Origin: Bacteroidales bacterium UBA5281
GTDB lineage: Bacteria > Bacteroidota > Bacteroidia > Bacteroidales > Lentimicrobiaceae
NCBI GenBank assembly: GCA_002410555.1
Contig: DHSR01000033.1
Coordinates: 62,880 to 126,879 of the forward strand
DNA: 64,000 nt
Reading direction: 5' to 3'
This document shows, one piece after another, positions 44,410-54,600 of the stretch. The notes beneath the pieces are model-generated. The model did not search any database. It was given only the letters and a program-made list of their open reading frames with translations, and was not told the origin of the DNA. A program made the translations under genes and the position numbers. Every line of letters starts with the position of its first letter. Positions within the stretch are counted from its first letter, which is position 1.

Positions 44410-46283
44410 TAAATAAAAATGAGCTGATAAGCAGATTAAATGCAGCACTAATCAGTCAACTGAAGGGTGAACAGCTTATATTATTACCTCAGCTTACCGA
44501 AAATGAACTTTCAACATTGCCTGCTGAGCAAATTCTGCTTTATGATAACTTCCGTCAAATGCAGAAGCAACTGATGGATGCAGGACAGTTTGTGCTTAAT
44601 CTTTCAAATGGAAAACTCAACACAGAAATACCCAAAAGCAACGCAATCAATGCGCCAATAAAAGCCTTACATGCAAGCTTGCGCCACCTCAAATGGCAGA
44701 TGCAACAATTGTCACATGGCGATTATAATCAGAAAACAAATTTTCTGGGCGAATTCTCAACAGTTTTTAATGGCCTGGCTGAAGCGCTGAAAAAAAAAGA
44801 ACTGATTCAGGCAGAACTCAACGAAAGAGATTCTGTTTTAAAAATGATTAGTGACAATATTTCTGATGTCATCTGGGTATTGGATTTAGATCTCAAGCTT
44901 ACTTATATAAGTCCCTCCATTTTAAATCTCCGGGGGTATACTGCCGAAGATGTAATGGATCAGTCTCTGGAGGAACGGTTAACACCGGATTCACTAGAAT
45001 TAGTTTATGACGAAATAAAACAGGCAAATGAACGGGTAAGTTCCGGCCAAGCTTTCGGAAATGTAACATTGATCGTGGAACAACCACGTAAGGATGGTTC
45101 ATCCGTTTGGGTGGAACTTGTTATCGGACCGGTATTTGATGCTGATAATAAACTGGTCGGATATTCAGGAATTAGTCGCGACGTAACGGCAAGACGAAAA
45201 GCAGAGTTGGCGCTGATTGAGAGTGAGCAAAAGTTTAAAATCCTTTCGCAAACTACATCTTCAGGTATTTATGTTTACCTGAATCAGAAATTCTTTATGG
45301 TTAATCCGGCATTTGAATCCATTACTGAATACAGTGCGGATGAGCTAAAAGACTTGGGAATTGCCGATCTGGTGCATCCTGATTTCATTGAGATGGTGAG
45401 CAAAAGAGCACAAGAACGTATGGAGGGCAAGGAACCACAAAGCAGCTATGAAATTAAAATAATTACCAAAACCGGAAAGGTAAAGTGGCTCGATCTCTCA
45501 GCAGGTTTCATTAACTTTTTTGGCAAACCTGCCATACTTGGTTCTATCTTTGATATTTCACACCAAAAACAAATTCAGATTGAACTGGAGCGCAATCTTA
45601 TCACCAAAGATAAATTCCTCTCTATTATCGGTCATGATCTGATAGGCCCCATTGGATCAATAAATCAACTGCTCGATTTAATTACCGACAAGGACTTCGA
45701 AATCAGCTACGAAGAAAGAGAAAAAACAATAGAATCAATAAAATCTACTGCAGCCAATGTTTTTAATTTGCTTGAAAACCTGCTGAATTGGACCCGTACG
45801 CAAAGCGGATCCTTTCCTTTTCATCCCAGATTTCTTAATCTGAATAAACTCATTAAGGATAACGTTAGTTTATTTAAGAGTAGTGCTGAGAATAAACAAA
45901 TAGAGATTGTTTATAATAGTGACATTCAGGTGGATGCCTGGTTTGACTTTGAAATGGTGAATGCCATTATAAGAAACCTGTTAAATAATGCGATAAAATT
46001 CAGCTTTGTCCGGGGCATCATAACCATTTGTTCCGGTGTTTCTGGCGAAAATTTCTGGGTTAGCATTCAGGATGAAGGCACAGGAATAGAACCCGGAGTG
46101 ATGGAGCATTTGTTTGCACTTGACAGAGGCTATAAGAGTTCTACCGGCACACAAGGTGAAACCGGAACTGGTCTGGGTTTAATATTATGTGCGGAATTTG
46201 CAAAAAAACATGGAGGATATGTTGAGGTTTCCAGCGAAACCGGAAAGGGGAGTACCTTTACCGTTAAATTGCCGATGCACTAA
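44406..46283 (+). CDS. Soluble PAS-PAS sensor histidine kinase
   Basis: A 625-residue kinase with no membrane segment. Residues 60-130 look like a HAMP-type linker (LSNGKLNTEIPKSNAINAPI, LSHGDYNQKTNFLGEF). Two PAS domains follow at about 145-265 and 275-395, the first with a PAC ending GYSGISRDVTARRKAE. The catalytic core has phospho-His410 in IIGHDLIGPIGS, N-box RNLLNNAIKFS, G1 IQDEGTGIEPG and G2 GETGTGLGLILCAEF. It is coupled by a 4-base overlap to the V4R gene, which probably supplies its signal. No response regulator is adjacent, so the output partner lies elsewhere. Confidence 0.93.
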   Translation: MINKNELISRLNAALISQLKGEQLILLPQLTENELSTLPAEQILLYDNFRQMQKQLMDAGQFVLNLSNGKLNTEIPKSNAINAPIKALHASLRHLKWQMQQLSHGDYNQKTNFLGEFSTVFNGLAEALKKKELIQAELNERDSVLKMISDNISDVIWVLDLDLKLTYISPSILNLRGYTAEDVMDQSLEERLTPDSLELVYDEIKQANERVSSGQAFGNVTLIVEQPRKDGSSVWVELVIGPVFDADNKLVGYSGISRDVTARRKAELALIESEQKFKILSQTTSSGIYVYLNQKFFMVNPAFESITEYSADELKDLGIADLVHPDFIEMVSKRAQERMEGKEPQSSYEIKIITKTGKVKWLDLSAGFINFFGKPAILGSIFDISHQKQIQIELERNLITKDKFLSIIGHDLIGPIGSINQLLDLITDKDFEISYEEREKTIESIKSTAANVFNLLENLLNWTRTQSGSFPFHPRFLNLNKLIKDNVSLFKSSAENKQIEIVYNSDIQVDAWFDFEMVNAIIRNLLNNAIKFSFVRGIITICSGVSGENFWVSIQDEGTGIEPGVMEHLFALDRGYKSSTGTQGETGTGLGLILCAEFAKKHGGYVEVSSETGKGSTFTVKLPMH

Positions 46284-46618
46284 GTGCATATGGACATAAT
46301 TAAAAGGTGCAGAAAGTGGCACAATAAAATTAAATTCATATTTTTTAATAATTTTCGCTCCGGTCTCAGATATTTTCCATATATTTATTCCGATTTTAAA
46401 AACATCGTTTGCCGGAACCATTTCATATGGTTTGTTAAATCCTTCATAGGTTTAAACTTCAGTTGAACAATTTTGAATACATGATGTTTTTGGCTCAACC
46501 TCTTCTTTAAAAATATGGATGATCAAAGCAAGATATACCTTTGTGTTACTTTGCCGGATATTTTGCTTATTTGCTAACAATATTGAATGGTTGTAATTTG
46601 CTTTACATTAAATAGATT
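46284..46618. other. Intergenic region upstream of the glycogen locus
   Basis: No gene is seen. TACCTTTG at 46536-46543 fits the -7 element and lies 75 bases before the debranching-enzyme ATG, though a matching -33 element is not evident. The remainder is AT-rich and featureless. Confidence 0.4.
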
Positions 46619-48577
46619 ATGAGTTATATTAACTTTGATAAGAGTCAGTTGGTAAATCTTGAATACAGTTTACCAAAAGAATTGCTCAGGACGAGCCGTG
46701 AAGGTGCTTATGCCAGCTCCACCATTGTAAACTGTAACACCCGCAAGTATCATGGTTTGCTGGTAGTGCCTCAGCCGGCAATGGACAATGGAAATCATGT
46801 ACTGCTGTCGGGTATGGATGAAACCATTATTCAGCACAATGCTGAATTTAACCTTTCTATTCGAAAATATCAGGGTGAGGTATTTGCCCCCAAAGGGCAT
46901 AAATATTTCATTGATTTCACTACTGAACCCATTCCTAGCCAAACTTACAGGATTGGCGGTATATTTTTTAAACGTGAACAAATTTTTTCTCATAAAGATG
47001 GGCGTACCATAATTAAATACACCTTACTCGACGCTCACTCGGAGACCACCCTTCGATTCAGACCTTTTCTTGCTTTCAGGAATATCCACTCCTTATGCAA
47101 GGCAAATCATGATGTAGATAAATCTTACGAAGAAATTCCCAATGGTATAAAATTACGTATGTACAAAGGTTATTCCTATTTGCATATGCAATTTTCCAAA
47201 AAAGTAGATTATGTCCATGTGCCCGACTGGTATTATAATATTGAATACAGTTGCGAAAAAGCACGGGGCTACGACTATCTTGAAGACTTGTATGTACCCG
47301 GCTTTTTTGAACTGCCTATTGCCAAAGGAGAAAGCATATATTTTTCAGCCGGCATAGAACCTACCAGTCCGGTATCGCTTAAAAAGCTGTTTCACAATGA
47401 ACTACAACGACGAATCCCACGCGATAGTTTTGAACATTGCCTGATGAACGCTTCACAGCAATTCATTGTAAAAACAGGCAAAAAGGTGGAATTAATAGCC
47501 GGCTATCCCTGGTTTGGACGCTGGGGGCGCGATACCTTTATCGCTTTGCCGGGTCTGGCCATGGTATCCGGCGACCTTAAACTGGCCAGGGCAGCCATAG
47601 ACAATATGTTGGCCGAAATGCGCGGACCGCTTTTCCCCAATAAAGGAACTGGTGAACTGGCTGAATACAATGCTGCGGATACCTCGCTATGGTTTTTCTG
47701 GACACTACAGCAATATGCTATTTTTTCTAAATCTACCGCTAACCTTTGGAAAGAATATGGTAAAAAAATGAAAATCATCCTCGAGGGATATAGGGAGGGT
47801 ACCGATCACAATATTCAGCTTCACGAAAACGGACTTATTTTTGCCGGTGAAGCCGGTGTGGCAGTTACCTGGATGGATGCTTATGTGGATGGAAAACCGG
47901 TTACACCCCGTACCGGATACACCGTTGAAGTGAATGCATTGTGGTATAATGCACTGAGCTTCGCACTCGAGTTGGCTAAAAATGCTGGGGATAATGATTT
48001 TGTGAACCAATGGCAGGCCATAGCCGATAAGTTTTCTCAGGCTTTCATTAACCAGTTTTGGTATGAAGAAAAAGGTTACCTGGCAGATTATGCACACGGA
48101 GACTATAGAGACACCAGTGTGAGACCAAATCAAATATTTGCAACCTCGCTGCCCTACTCTCCATTAAATGAAGAAATGCGTAATTCGATACTGAAAACGG
48201 TTAAATCCGAATTGCTTACACCCAGAGGTTTACGTACATTGTCTCCTAAGAATCCTTTGTATAAGGGCGTTTATGCAGGTGATCAGACTCAGCGTGATAA
48301 TGCTTATCATCAGGGATCTGTCTATCCATGGCTGTTGGGACATTTTGTAGAAGGATATCTGAAAATTCATGGAAAATCGGGACTTAAATTTGTTACTGAT
48401 CTTTATAAAGGTTTTGAACCTGTGATGATTGAACATGGCATTGGTACCATTTCTGAGGTGTATGATGGTGATCCGCCGCATTACCCCGGGGGGGCCATTT
48501 CTCAGGCATGGAATGTAGCCGAATTGCTCCGCATAAACTGGTTAATCCAGAAATATGCCTCAAATTCGGATAAATAA
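46619..48577 (+). CDS. Glycogen debranching enzyme (amylo-alpha-1,6-glucosidase type)
   Basis: Removes alpha-1,6 branches from glycogen. The N-terminal domain (1-250) has the GDE_N signature RTSREGAYASSTIVNCNTRK, and residues 270-645 form the six-hairpin toroid of the GDE_C domain with WFGRWGRDTFIALPGL, GTGELAEYNAADTSLWFF, TWMDAYVDGKPVTPR and DNAYHQGSVYPWLLGHF, which include the catalytic acids. Length 652 is standard for this bacterial/archaeal type, which lacks the 4-alpha-glucanotransferase half of eukaryotic debranchers. It leads a four-gene glycogen operon with gaps of 29 and 30 bases before the next two genes. Confidence 0.93.
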   Translation: MSYINFDKSQLVNLEYSLPKELLRTSREGAYASSTIVNCNTRKYHGLLVVPQPAMDNGNHVLLSGMDETIIQHNAEFNLSIRKYQGEVFAPKGHKYFIDFTTEPIPSQTYRIGGIFFKREQIFSHKDGRTIIKYTLLDAHSETTLRFRPFLAFRNIHSLCKANHDVDKSYEEIPNGIKLRMYKGYSYLHMQFSKKVDYVHVPDWYYNIEYSCEKARGYDYLEDLYVPGFFELPIAKGESIYFSAGIEPTSPVSLKKLFHNELQRRIPRDSFEHCLMNASQQFIVKTGKKVELIAGYPWFGRWGRDTFIALPGLAMVSGDLKLARAAIDNMLAEMRGPLFPNKGTGELAEYNAADTSLWFFWTLQQYAIFSKSTANLWKEYGKKMKIILEGYREGTDHNIQLHENGLIFAGEAGVAVTWMDAYVDGKPVTPRTGYTVEVNALWYNALSFALELAKNAGDNDFVNQWQAIADKFSQAFINQFWYEEKGYLADYAHGDYRDTSVRPNQIFATSLPYSPLNEEMRNSILKTVKSELLTPRGLRTLSPKNPLYKGVYAGDQTQRDNAYHQGSVYPWLLGHFVEGYLKIHGKSGLKFVTDLYKGFEPVMIEHGIGTISEVYDGDPPHYPGGAISQAWNVAELLRINWLIQKYASNSDK

Positions 48578-48606
48578 ATACTTTGGTTTTAAAAAGCGTA
48601 TAATTT

Positions 48607-49887
48607 ATGAAAGTGTTGATGTTTGGATGGGAATTTCCACCACATATTACCGGAGGGCTCGGAACTGCCTGCTTTGGAATGACCAAAGGTTTGCTTAAAA
48701 ATAAAGTGGAAGTTCTGTTTGTTGTTCCAAAAGCCTATGGCGATGAAAGTGAAGAAGCCGTAAGGCTTATTAACGCCAGCGATGTCCTGATTGATATCCA
48801 CAGTAAAGAAAACCTTGAATTCTGGAAGAACATCACCTATCTGGAAGTGAACTCCAGCCTGGTGCCTTATGTGGGGCCTGAAGCTTTCGATAATTTGGTA
48901 AGCCAGGATATTAAGGAAGAATATGAAACAAATTCATCTGTTTTTGAAGCCAAATATATTTTTTCGGGAAAGTATGGCGAAAATCTGCTCGAAGAAGTAG
49001 CCCGTTATGCGCTGGTAGGTGCCCAGATTGCTGCCAATTCTCAATTTGATGTGATTCATGCTCACGATTGGCTAACCTATGCCGCAGGCATTGCGGCTAA
49101 AAAAGCCTCAGGCAAGCCGCTGGTGGTGCATATGCATGCCACTGAATTCGACCGTTCAGGCGAAAATATTAATCAGCGTGTATATGATATCGAACGTGAA
49201 GGTATGATGGCTGCCGACCGCGTAATTGCTGTAAGCAATCTCACACGCAATATCGTAATTACAAAATATGGTATTCCTGCCGAAAAAGTAGTGGCAGTGC
49301 ACAATGCCGTTGAACCTGTCGAAAAACTTGATCTCGTTGAATATACCAGCCATGTGCCTGAAAAAATAGTCACTTTTTTGGGTAGGGTTACTTACCAAAA
49401 GGGCCCCGAATATTTTATCGAAGCTGCCTATAAAGTATTGCAACGCGACAATAATGTCCGCTTCGTGATGGCCGGAACGGGTGATCTGCTCGAGAAAATG
49501 ATTCGTCGTGTTGCTCAGTTGCGCATGTCATCCAAATTTCATTTTACAGGATTTCTGAAAGGGGATAGTGTAGACCGCATGTTCGGCATGAGCGATGTGT
49601 ATGTGATGCCTTCTGTTTCTGAACCTTTTGGCATTTCGCCTCTGGAGGCCATGCGCTCCAATGTGCCGGTGGTAATTTCAAAACAGTCAGGGGTGGCTGA
49701 AATTTTACAGCATGCCCTGAAAGTTGATTTCTGGGATATTGATGCCATGGCTGACGCGATATATGCCTTGCTCAGATATAAAAGTCTGCCTGCAATGTTT
49801 GCAAAATATGGTGCCAAAGAAGTGGATAATCTCAAGTGGGAAAATGCAGCCAGACATATTAAAAAAGTCTATGCAGATGTCCTTTAA
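48607..49887 (+). CDS. GT4-family glycosyltransferase of the glycogen locus
   Basis: A GT-B glycosyltransferase of 426 residues. The N-terminal Rossmann fold starts MFGWEFPPHITGGLG, the acceptor side has VIHAHDWLTYAAGIAAK and HMHATEFDRSG, and the C-terminal donor domain has FLGRVTYQKGPEY and SEPFGISPLEAM with the nucleotide-binding E-x7-E pair. It looks like an ADP- or UDP-glucose-dependent retaining enzyme related to GlgA and sucrose-synthase-like GT4s. Position between debranching enzyme and GH57 suggests maltodextrin or glycogen synthesis, perhaps primer formation, but the donor is not proven. Confidence 0.9.
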   Translation: MKVLMFGWEFPPHITGGLGTACFGMTKGLLKNKVEVLFVVPKAYGDESEEAVRLINASDVLIDIHSKENLEFWKNITYLEVNSSLVPYVGPEAFDNLVSQDIKEEYETNSSVFEAKYIFSGKYGENLLEEVARYALVGAQIAANSQFDVIHAHDWLTYAAGIAAKKASGKPLVVHMHATEFDRSGENINQRVYDIEREGMMAADRVIAVSNLTRNIVITKYGIPAEKVVAVHNAVEPVEKLDLVEYTSHVPEKIVTFLGRVTYQKGPEYFIEAAYKVLQRDNNVRFVMAGTGDLLEKMIRRVAQLRMSSKFHFTGFLKGDSVDRMFGMSDVYVMPSVSEPFGISPLEAMRSNVPVVISKQSGVAEILQHALKVDFWDIDAMADAIYALLRYKSLPAMFAKYGAKEVDNLKWENAARHIKKVYADVL

Positions 49888-49917
49888 TTCAAATATAACT
49901 ATTTTAAATCACAAGAT

Positions 49918-51477
49918 ATGAGGTCAATTTGTTTTTATTTCCAGATTCACCAACCCTACCGGTTGAAAACATTCCGCTTTTTTGATATTGGTGCCGATGA
50001 TAATTATTTTGATGATTATCAGAACAGAACCATCATCAAACGAATTGTAGAGCGATCTTATTTACCCATGAACAAATTGCTGCTCGACCTCATTAATGAA
50101 TATGGTTCTGCGTTCAAAGTGAGCTTTTCTATTTCGGGTACTGCACTGGATCAGTTTGAACAATATGCGCCCGAGGCCCTGCACAGCTTTAAAAAGCTCG
50201 CCGAAACCGGTAACGTTGAATTTTTAGCGGAAACCTATGCTCATTCCCTGATCTCGCTTTATGATAGTAATGAATTTGCCGCCCAGGTCGCCAAACACAG
50301 CGCTCGGATTGAATCGCTCTTTGGGCTAAAACCCACTTCATTCCGGAATACAGAACTTATCTATTCCGATCGTATTGGCGAAAAAGTTTACGATATGGGA
50401 TATAATGTGATGCTTACTGAAGGAGCTAAACATATACTCGGTTGGAAAAGTCCCGATTTTATGTATTGTAATGCTGTCAATCCGAAGCTTAAAGTATTGT
50501 TGCGCAACTTCCAGCTAAGTGATGATATAGGATTCAGGTTTTCAAACCAATCCTGGAGCGAATGGCCGCTTACGGCTGAAAAATTTACCCAATGGCTGCA
50601 GGATTTAGACCCAAAGCAACAGGTGGTCAACCTCTTCCTCGATTATGAAACTTTCGGTGAGCATCAATGGGCTGAAACGGGTATTTTTGATTTTATGAAG
50701 AAACTGCCCCAGCAAATTCTTGCCCGGACAAAATATAAGTTTGATACTCCGGCAGGGCTGGCCGCACGATTACAACCTGTATCGGCTATTTTGGTTCCCA
50801 ATACCATTTCCTGGGCCGATGAGGAACGCGACCTCACAGCATGGCTTGGAAACGATATGCAGGATGAAGCCTTCGAAGCGTTATATAAATTGCTTCCCCT
50901 CGCTCAAAAAACCCAGAATCCTGAACTGCAGAAAAAATGGTTGTATCTGCAGACTTCCGACCATTTTTATTACATGTGTACCAAGTGGTTCTCTGATGGA
51001 ACAGTGCATAAATATTTCAATCCTTATGCCAGTCCTTATGAAGCATTCATCAATTACATGAATGTTCTGTCTGATTTTACCATCAGGCTTCAGAATGACA
51101 GCCAGCATTCCGATACCCCTCCGTCTGAAGTACCTGACTTATACATAAAAAAAAGAAAATCAACTCAAACAGAAGTGAAAAATTCACCTCAGGCTGGCTT
51201 AACCGCAGAAACAAGTTCATCCATTGCTGACCTGGAAGTGCTTTTTAGTTTGTCAAAGCCAAAAGTGAAGCAGTTTATCAAGAATATTGATATTCAGTCG
51301 CTGGCATATAGCATTTATGACCGTAGTGGAGCTGAACTGGAAAAATTCAGAAAAAAACTGCCTGAATCATACAATGAAGAACTGACCCGTATTATCAGTG
51401 AGATCAAAAGACCCAGGAAGTCTACGATCGAACATCATAAAAACAAAATCAGCGAGTTTATCCGCTCACTGTTTTAA
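49918..51477 (+). CDS. GH57-family alpha-glucan-acting enzyme
   Basis: A 519-residue cytosolic enzyme with the GH57 seven-stranded barrel. It opens ICFYFQIHQPYRLK, has the nucleophile-region RNTELIYSD (Glu146) and the acid-region DYETFGEHQW (Asp242), as expected for the amylase or 4-alpha-glucanotransferase branch. The last 120 residues after the barrel are linker-like and charged, ending with a helical segment (TIEHHKNKISEFIRSLF). GH57 members are alpha-amylases, 4-alpha-glucanotransferases or branching enzymes; next to debranching and synthase genes a role in glycogen remodelling is likely. No signal peptide is present. Confidence 0.9.
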   Translation: MRSICFYFQIHQPYRLKTFRFFDIGADDNYFDDYQNRTIIKRIVERSYLPMNKLLLDLINEYGSAFKVSFSISGTALDQFEQYAPEALHSFKKLAETGNVEFLAETYAHSLISLYDSNEFAAQVAKHSARIESLFGLKPTSFRNTELIYSDRIGEKVYDMGYNVMLTEGAKHILGWKSPDFMYCNAVNPKLKVLLRNFQLSDDIGFRFSNQSWSEWPLTAEKFTQWLQDLDPKQQVVNLFLDYETFGEHQWAETGIFDFMKKLPQQILARTKYKFDTPAGLAARLQPVSAILVPNTISWADEERDLTAWLGNDMQDEAFEALYKLLPLAQKTQNPELQKKWLYLQTSDHFYYMCTKWFSDGTVHKYFNPYASPYEAFINYMNVLSDFTIRLQNDSQHSDTPPSEVPDLYIKKRKSTQTEVKNSPQAGLTAETSSSIADLEVLFSLSKPKVKQFIKNIDIQSLAYSIYDRSGAELEKFRKKLPESYNEELTRIISEIKRPRKSTIEHHKNKISEFIRSLF

Positions 51478-51481
51478 TCCT

Positions 51482-51489
51482 TAAATTTG
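51482..51489 (+). promoter_or_regulatory. Possible internal promoter (-7 element) before the GT3-GT35 gene
   Basis: TAAATTTG fits TAnnTTTG and falls in the 125-base gap between the GH57 stop and ATG 51603, which is unusually long for this operon. No -33 element is evident. Confidence 0.3.
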
Positions 51490-51602
51490 CACCCGGAATT
51501 TTAACCAATACTGTAATTCAATACATGGATTACAGCAAATGGAGACATGTCGCTGTCTTTATGACAGGCGAATATCTTCATCAATCTTTTATTACTCATT
51601 TT

Positions 51603-54600
51603 ATGACAGAAGAAAAAAAACTACGCCCGGACTATATTTTTGAAACCAGTTGGGAAATTTGCAACAAGATAGGAGGTATTTATACTGTAATATCTACTAA
51701 AGCACCAGGAATACAGAAGGAATATCACGACAATTATATGGTAATTGGACCTGATGTCTGGAAAGAAACCAATCGCAATCCTGATTTTATTGAGGATAGG
51801 TTCCTGTTCAAATCCTGGCGCGAATATGCAGAATCGAAAGGTTTAAGATTGCGTCTTGGACGCTGGAATATTGAAAGCAAACCCATTGCTATACTTGTTG
51901 ACTTTACACCCTATTTTCAAAACAAGGACAGGGTTTTCGCTGACTTTTGGGAAACCTACAAACTGGATTCTCTGGCAGGTCAGTGGGATTATGTAGAACC
52001 TGCCCTTTTTGGTTATGCTGCTGCCAAAGTAATCGAGAATTTTTACGAATTCAACCTTTCTGCTCAGGACCGTATTGTGGCCTTGTTTCACGAATGGATG
52101 ACCGGTACCGGTGTATTGTACCTTAAAAAGAATGTTCCTCAGATCGGCTGCATGTTTACGACACATGCCACGGTATTGGGCAGGGCAGTTGCCGGTAATA
52201 ATCTGCCTTTGTATGGTGATTTTAATCAGTATCCGGGCGAACAGTCTGCCCGCCGTTTTGATGTGATTTCAAAATTTTCACTCGAAAAAACTGCCGCGCA
52301 AAATGCTGATGTCTTTACTACGGTGAGTGATATCACTGCAACGGAATGTGCCCATTTTCTCGAAAAACCGGTTGATCTGGTAACACCAAATGGCTTTGAT
52401 GATGGTTTTGTCCCACCTGAAAATGAATTTCATCACCGCCGTGAAGCTGCCCGTACCAAAGTCATGCAGATTACCCAGGCCCTATTTAATCAGGAAATGC
52501 CAAATGATACCCTGTTACTTATAAACAGTGGCCGTTACGAATTTCGGAATAAAGGCATTGACCTGTTTATTGATGCCCTTGCAAAACTGAATACGGATCC
52601 TGAACTGAAACGCCAGATTGTCGCATACATCACAGTTCCTGCCAACCACAAAGGGCCTGATCCAGATTTGATGCAGCGGTTAAACACGGCTACATTTGAC
52701 CAGGCAATTGAAGGCGTTTTCCTCACACATGCCTTGCATGATCCTGAAAATGACAGCATACTGAACAAGGCAAAGAAAGTGGGTTTAAACAATAAAGCCG
52801 GTGATAAAGTAAAACTCGTATTTGTTCCCTCTTATCTGAATGGAATGGATGGAGTCTTCAACTTTAGCTATTATGAATTACTTATCGGGTTTGACTTGTC
52901 CGTATTTCCATCCTATTACGAACCCTGGGGGTATACCCCACTCGAAAGTCTGGCATTTCATATACCTACCATCACCACCTCTCTTGCAGGTTTTGGACTA
53001 TGGATCAAGAAAAAAGTAGGTGCTTCTGATCCCGGTGCATGGGTTATTGAACGCAATGATGGAAATGAAAATATCGTTTCGGAAAACATCAGTAAAATAA
53101 TATTGCGTTTTGCCGGCTTTAATACTCAACAGACCAATGAAGCCCGTGTCATGGCTTTCGAAATCTCCCGAATAGCACTGTGGGATGAATTTATTGACAA
53201 ATACAAAGAAGCATTTGATATTGCATTGGTTAAGGTTTTGCAACGCGCTGACCTTTTCCGCAATAAACGGCCACCCGATTTATTGATGTCCTTTCCTCAA
53301 AAGCAGGATCAAATTCCGGTATGGCATAAAATGTTGGTAAAACCCGGTATTCCTGAGCGTTTTAATCCGCTTAAACGGATGTCGCGTAACCTTTGGTGGT
53401 GCTGGAACCCAGCCGCCAAAGAACTTTTTGCCTCCATCAATCCCGTGCGCTGGCAACAGCTAAAGCAAAACCCTATTTCGCTGCTCGAATCACTTTCTGT
53501 CAAAGAAATGTTAGCACTCCAGAAGGATCAGTCTTTTCTTGAGCGCATGGATCAGGTATATGAGACATTTGAGCTTTATATGAAAAAAAGGCTCGAAAAG
53601 CCAAAAGACCAGGTTGCATATTTCAGCATGGAATATGGTTTGCACGATACCGTGCAGATTTTCTCAGGCGGACTGGGTGTATTGGCAGGTGATTACCTTA
53701 AAGAGGCAAGTGATTCAAATGCAAATATGGTTGCTATCGGATTACTGTACCGATACGGTTACTTTAAGCAAACCATTACCCTGTTTGGCGACCAGACGGA
53801 CTCATACCATCCTCAGAAGTTTACACATATGCCATTAAAACCTGTAAGAAATGGCAATGGAGAATGGTTAACCATATCAATTGTTTTGCCGGGACGAACA
53901 CTGTATGCCAAAGTATGGAAACTGGATGTGGGGCGAATCCCCCTTTACTTGATGGATACCGATATTGATGAAAACAATGAAGCCGATCGCTTCATAACTC
54001 ATCAGCTTTATGGTGGAGATTGGGAAAACAGGTTCAAGCAGGAATTGCTTTTGGGCGTTGGAGGTATTCGTGTTATTAATGCATTGGGGCTTAACCCTTC
54101 GGTATTTCATTGTAATGAAGGCCATGCAGCATTTATAGGTATCGAAAGATTGCGCAACCTGGTTCAGGATGACAAATTTAGCTTTCCACAAGCCATTGAA
54201 ATCGTACGGGCCAGCCAGCTCTTTACTACCCACACACCGGTTCCTGCCGGCCACGATTCATTTAGCGAAAATATGCTCAGAACTTATATTCCACATTACG
54301 CCGACCGGCTTAATATCAGTTGGAATACCTTTATGAATCTGGGCCGGTATATTGAAGATAAACAGGATGAGAAGTTTTCGATGAGTGTGCTGGCAACCCG
54401 ACTTTCACAGGAGATGAATGGCGTTAGTCGCATCCACGGTCAGGTGAGCAGAGATATGTTTAAAGGCATGTTTCCAGGCTACTTCTCCAATGAACTGTAT
54501 ATAGATTATGTAACCAATGGAGTTCATCTGCCTACCTGGGCTTCTTCTTCCTGGATGGCGCTATATGCCAATGTAATTGGCGAGGATTTCCTTGCCCGTC

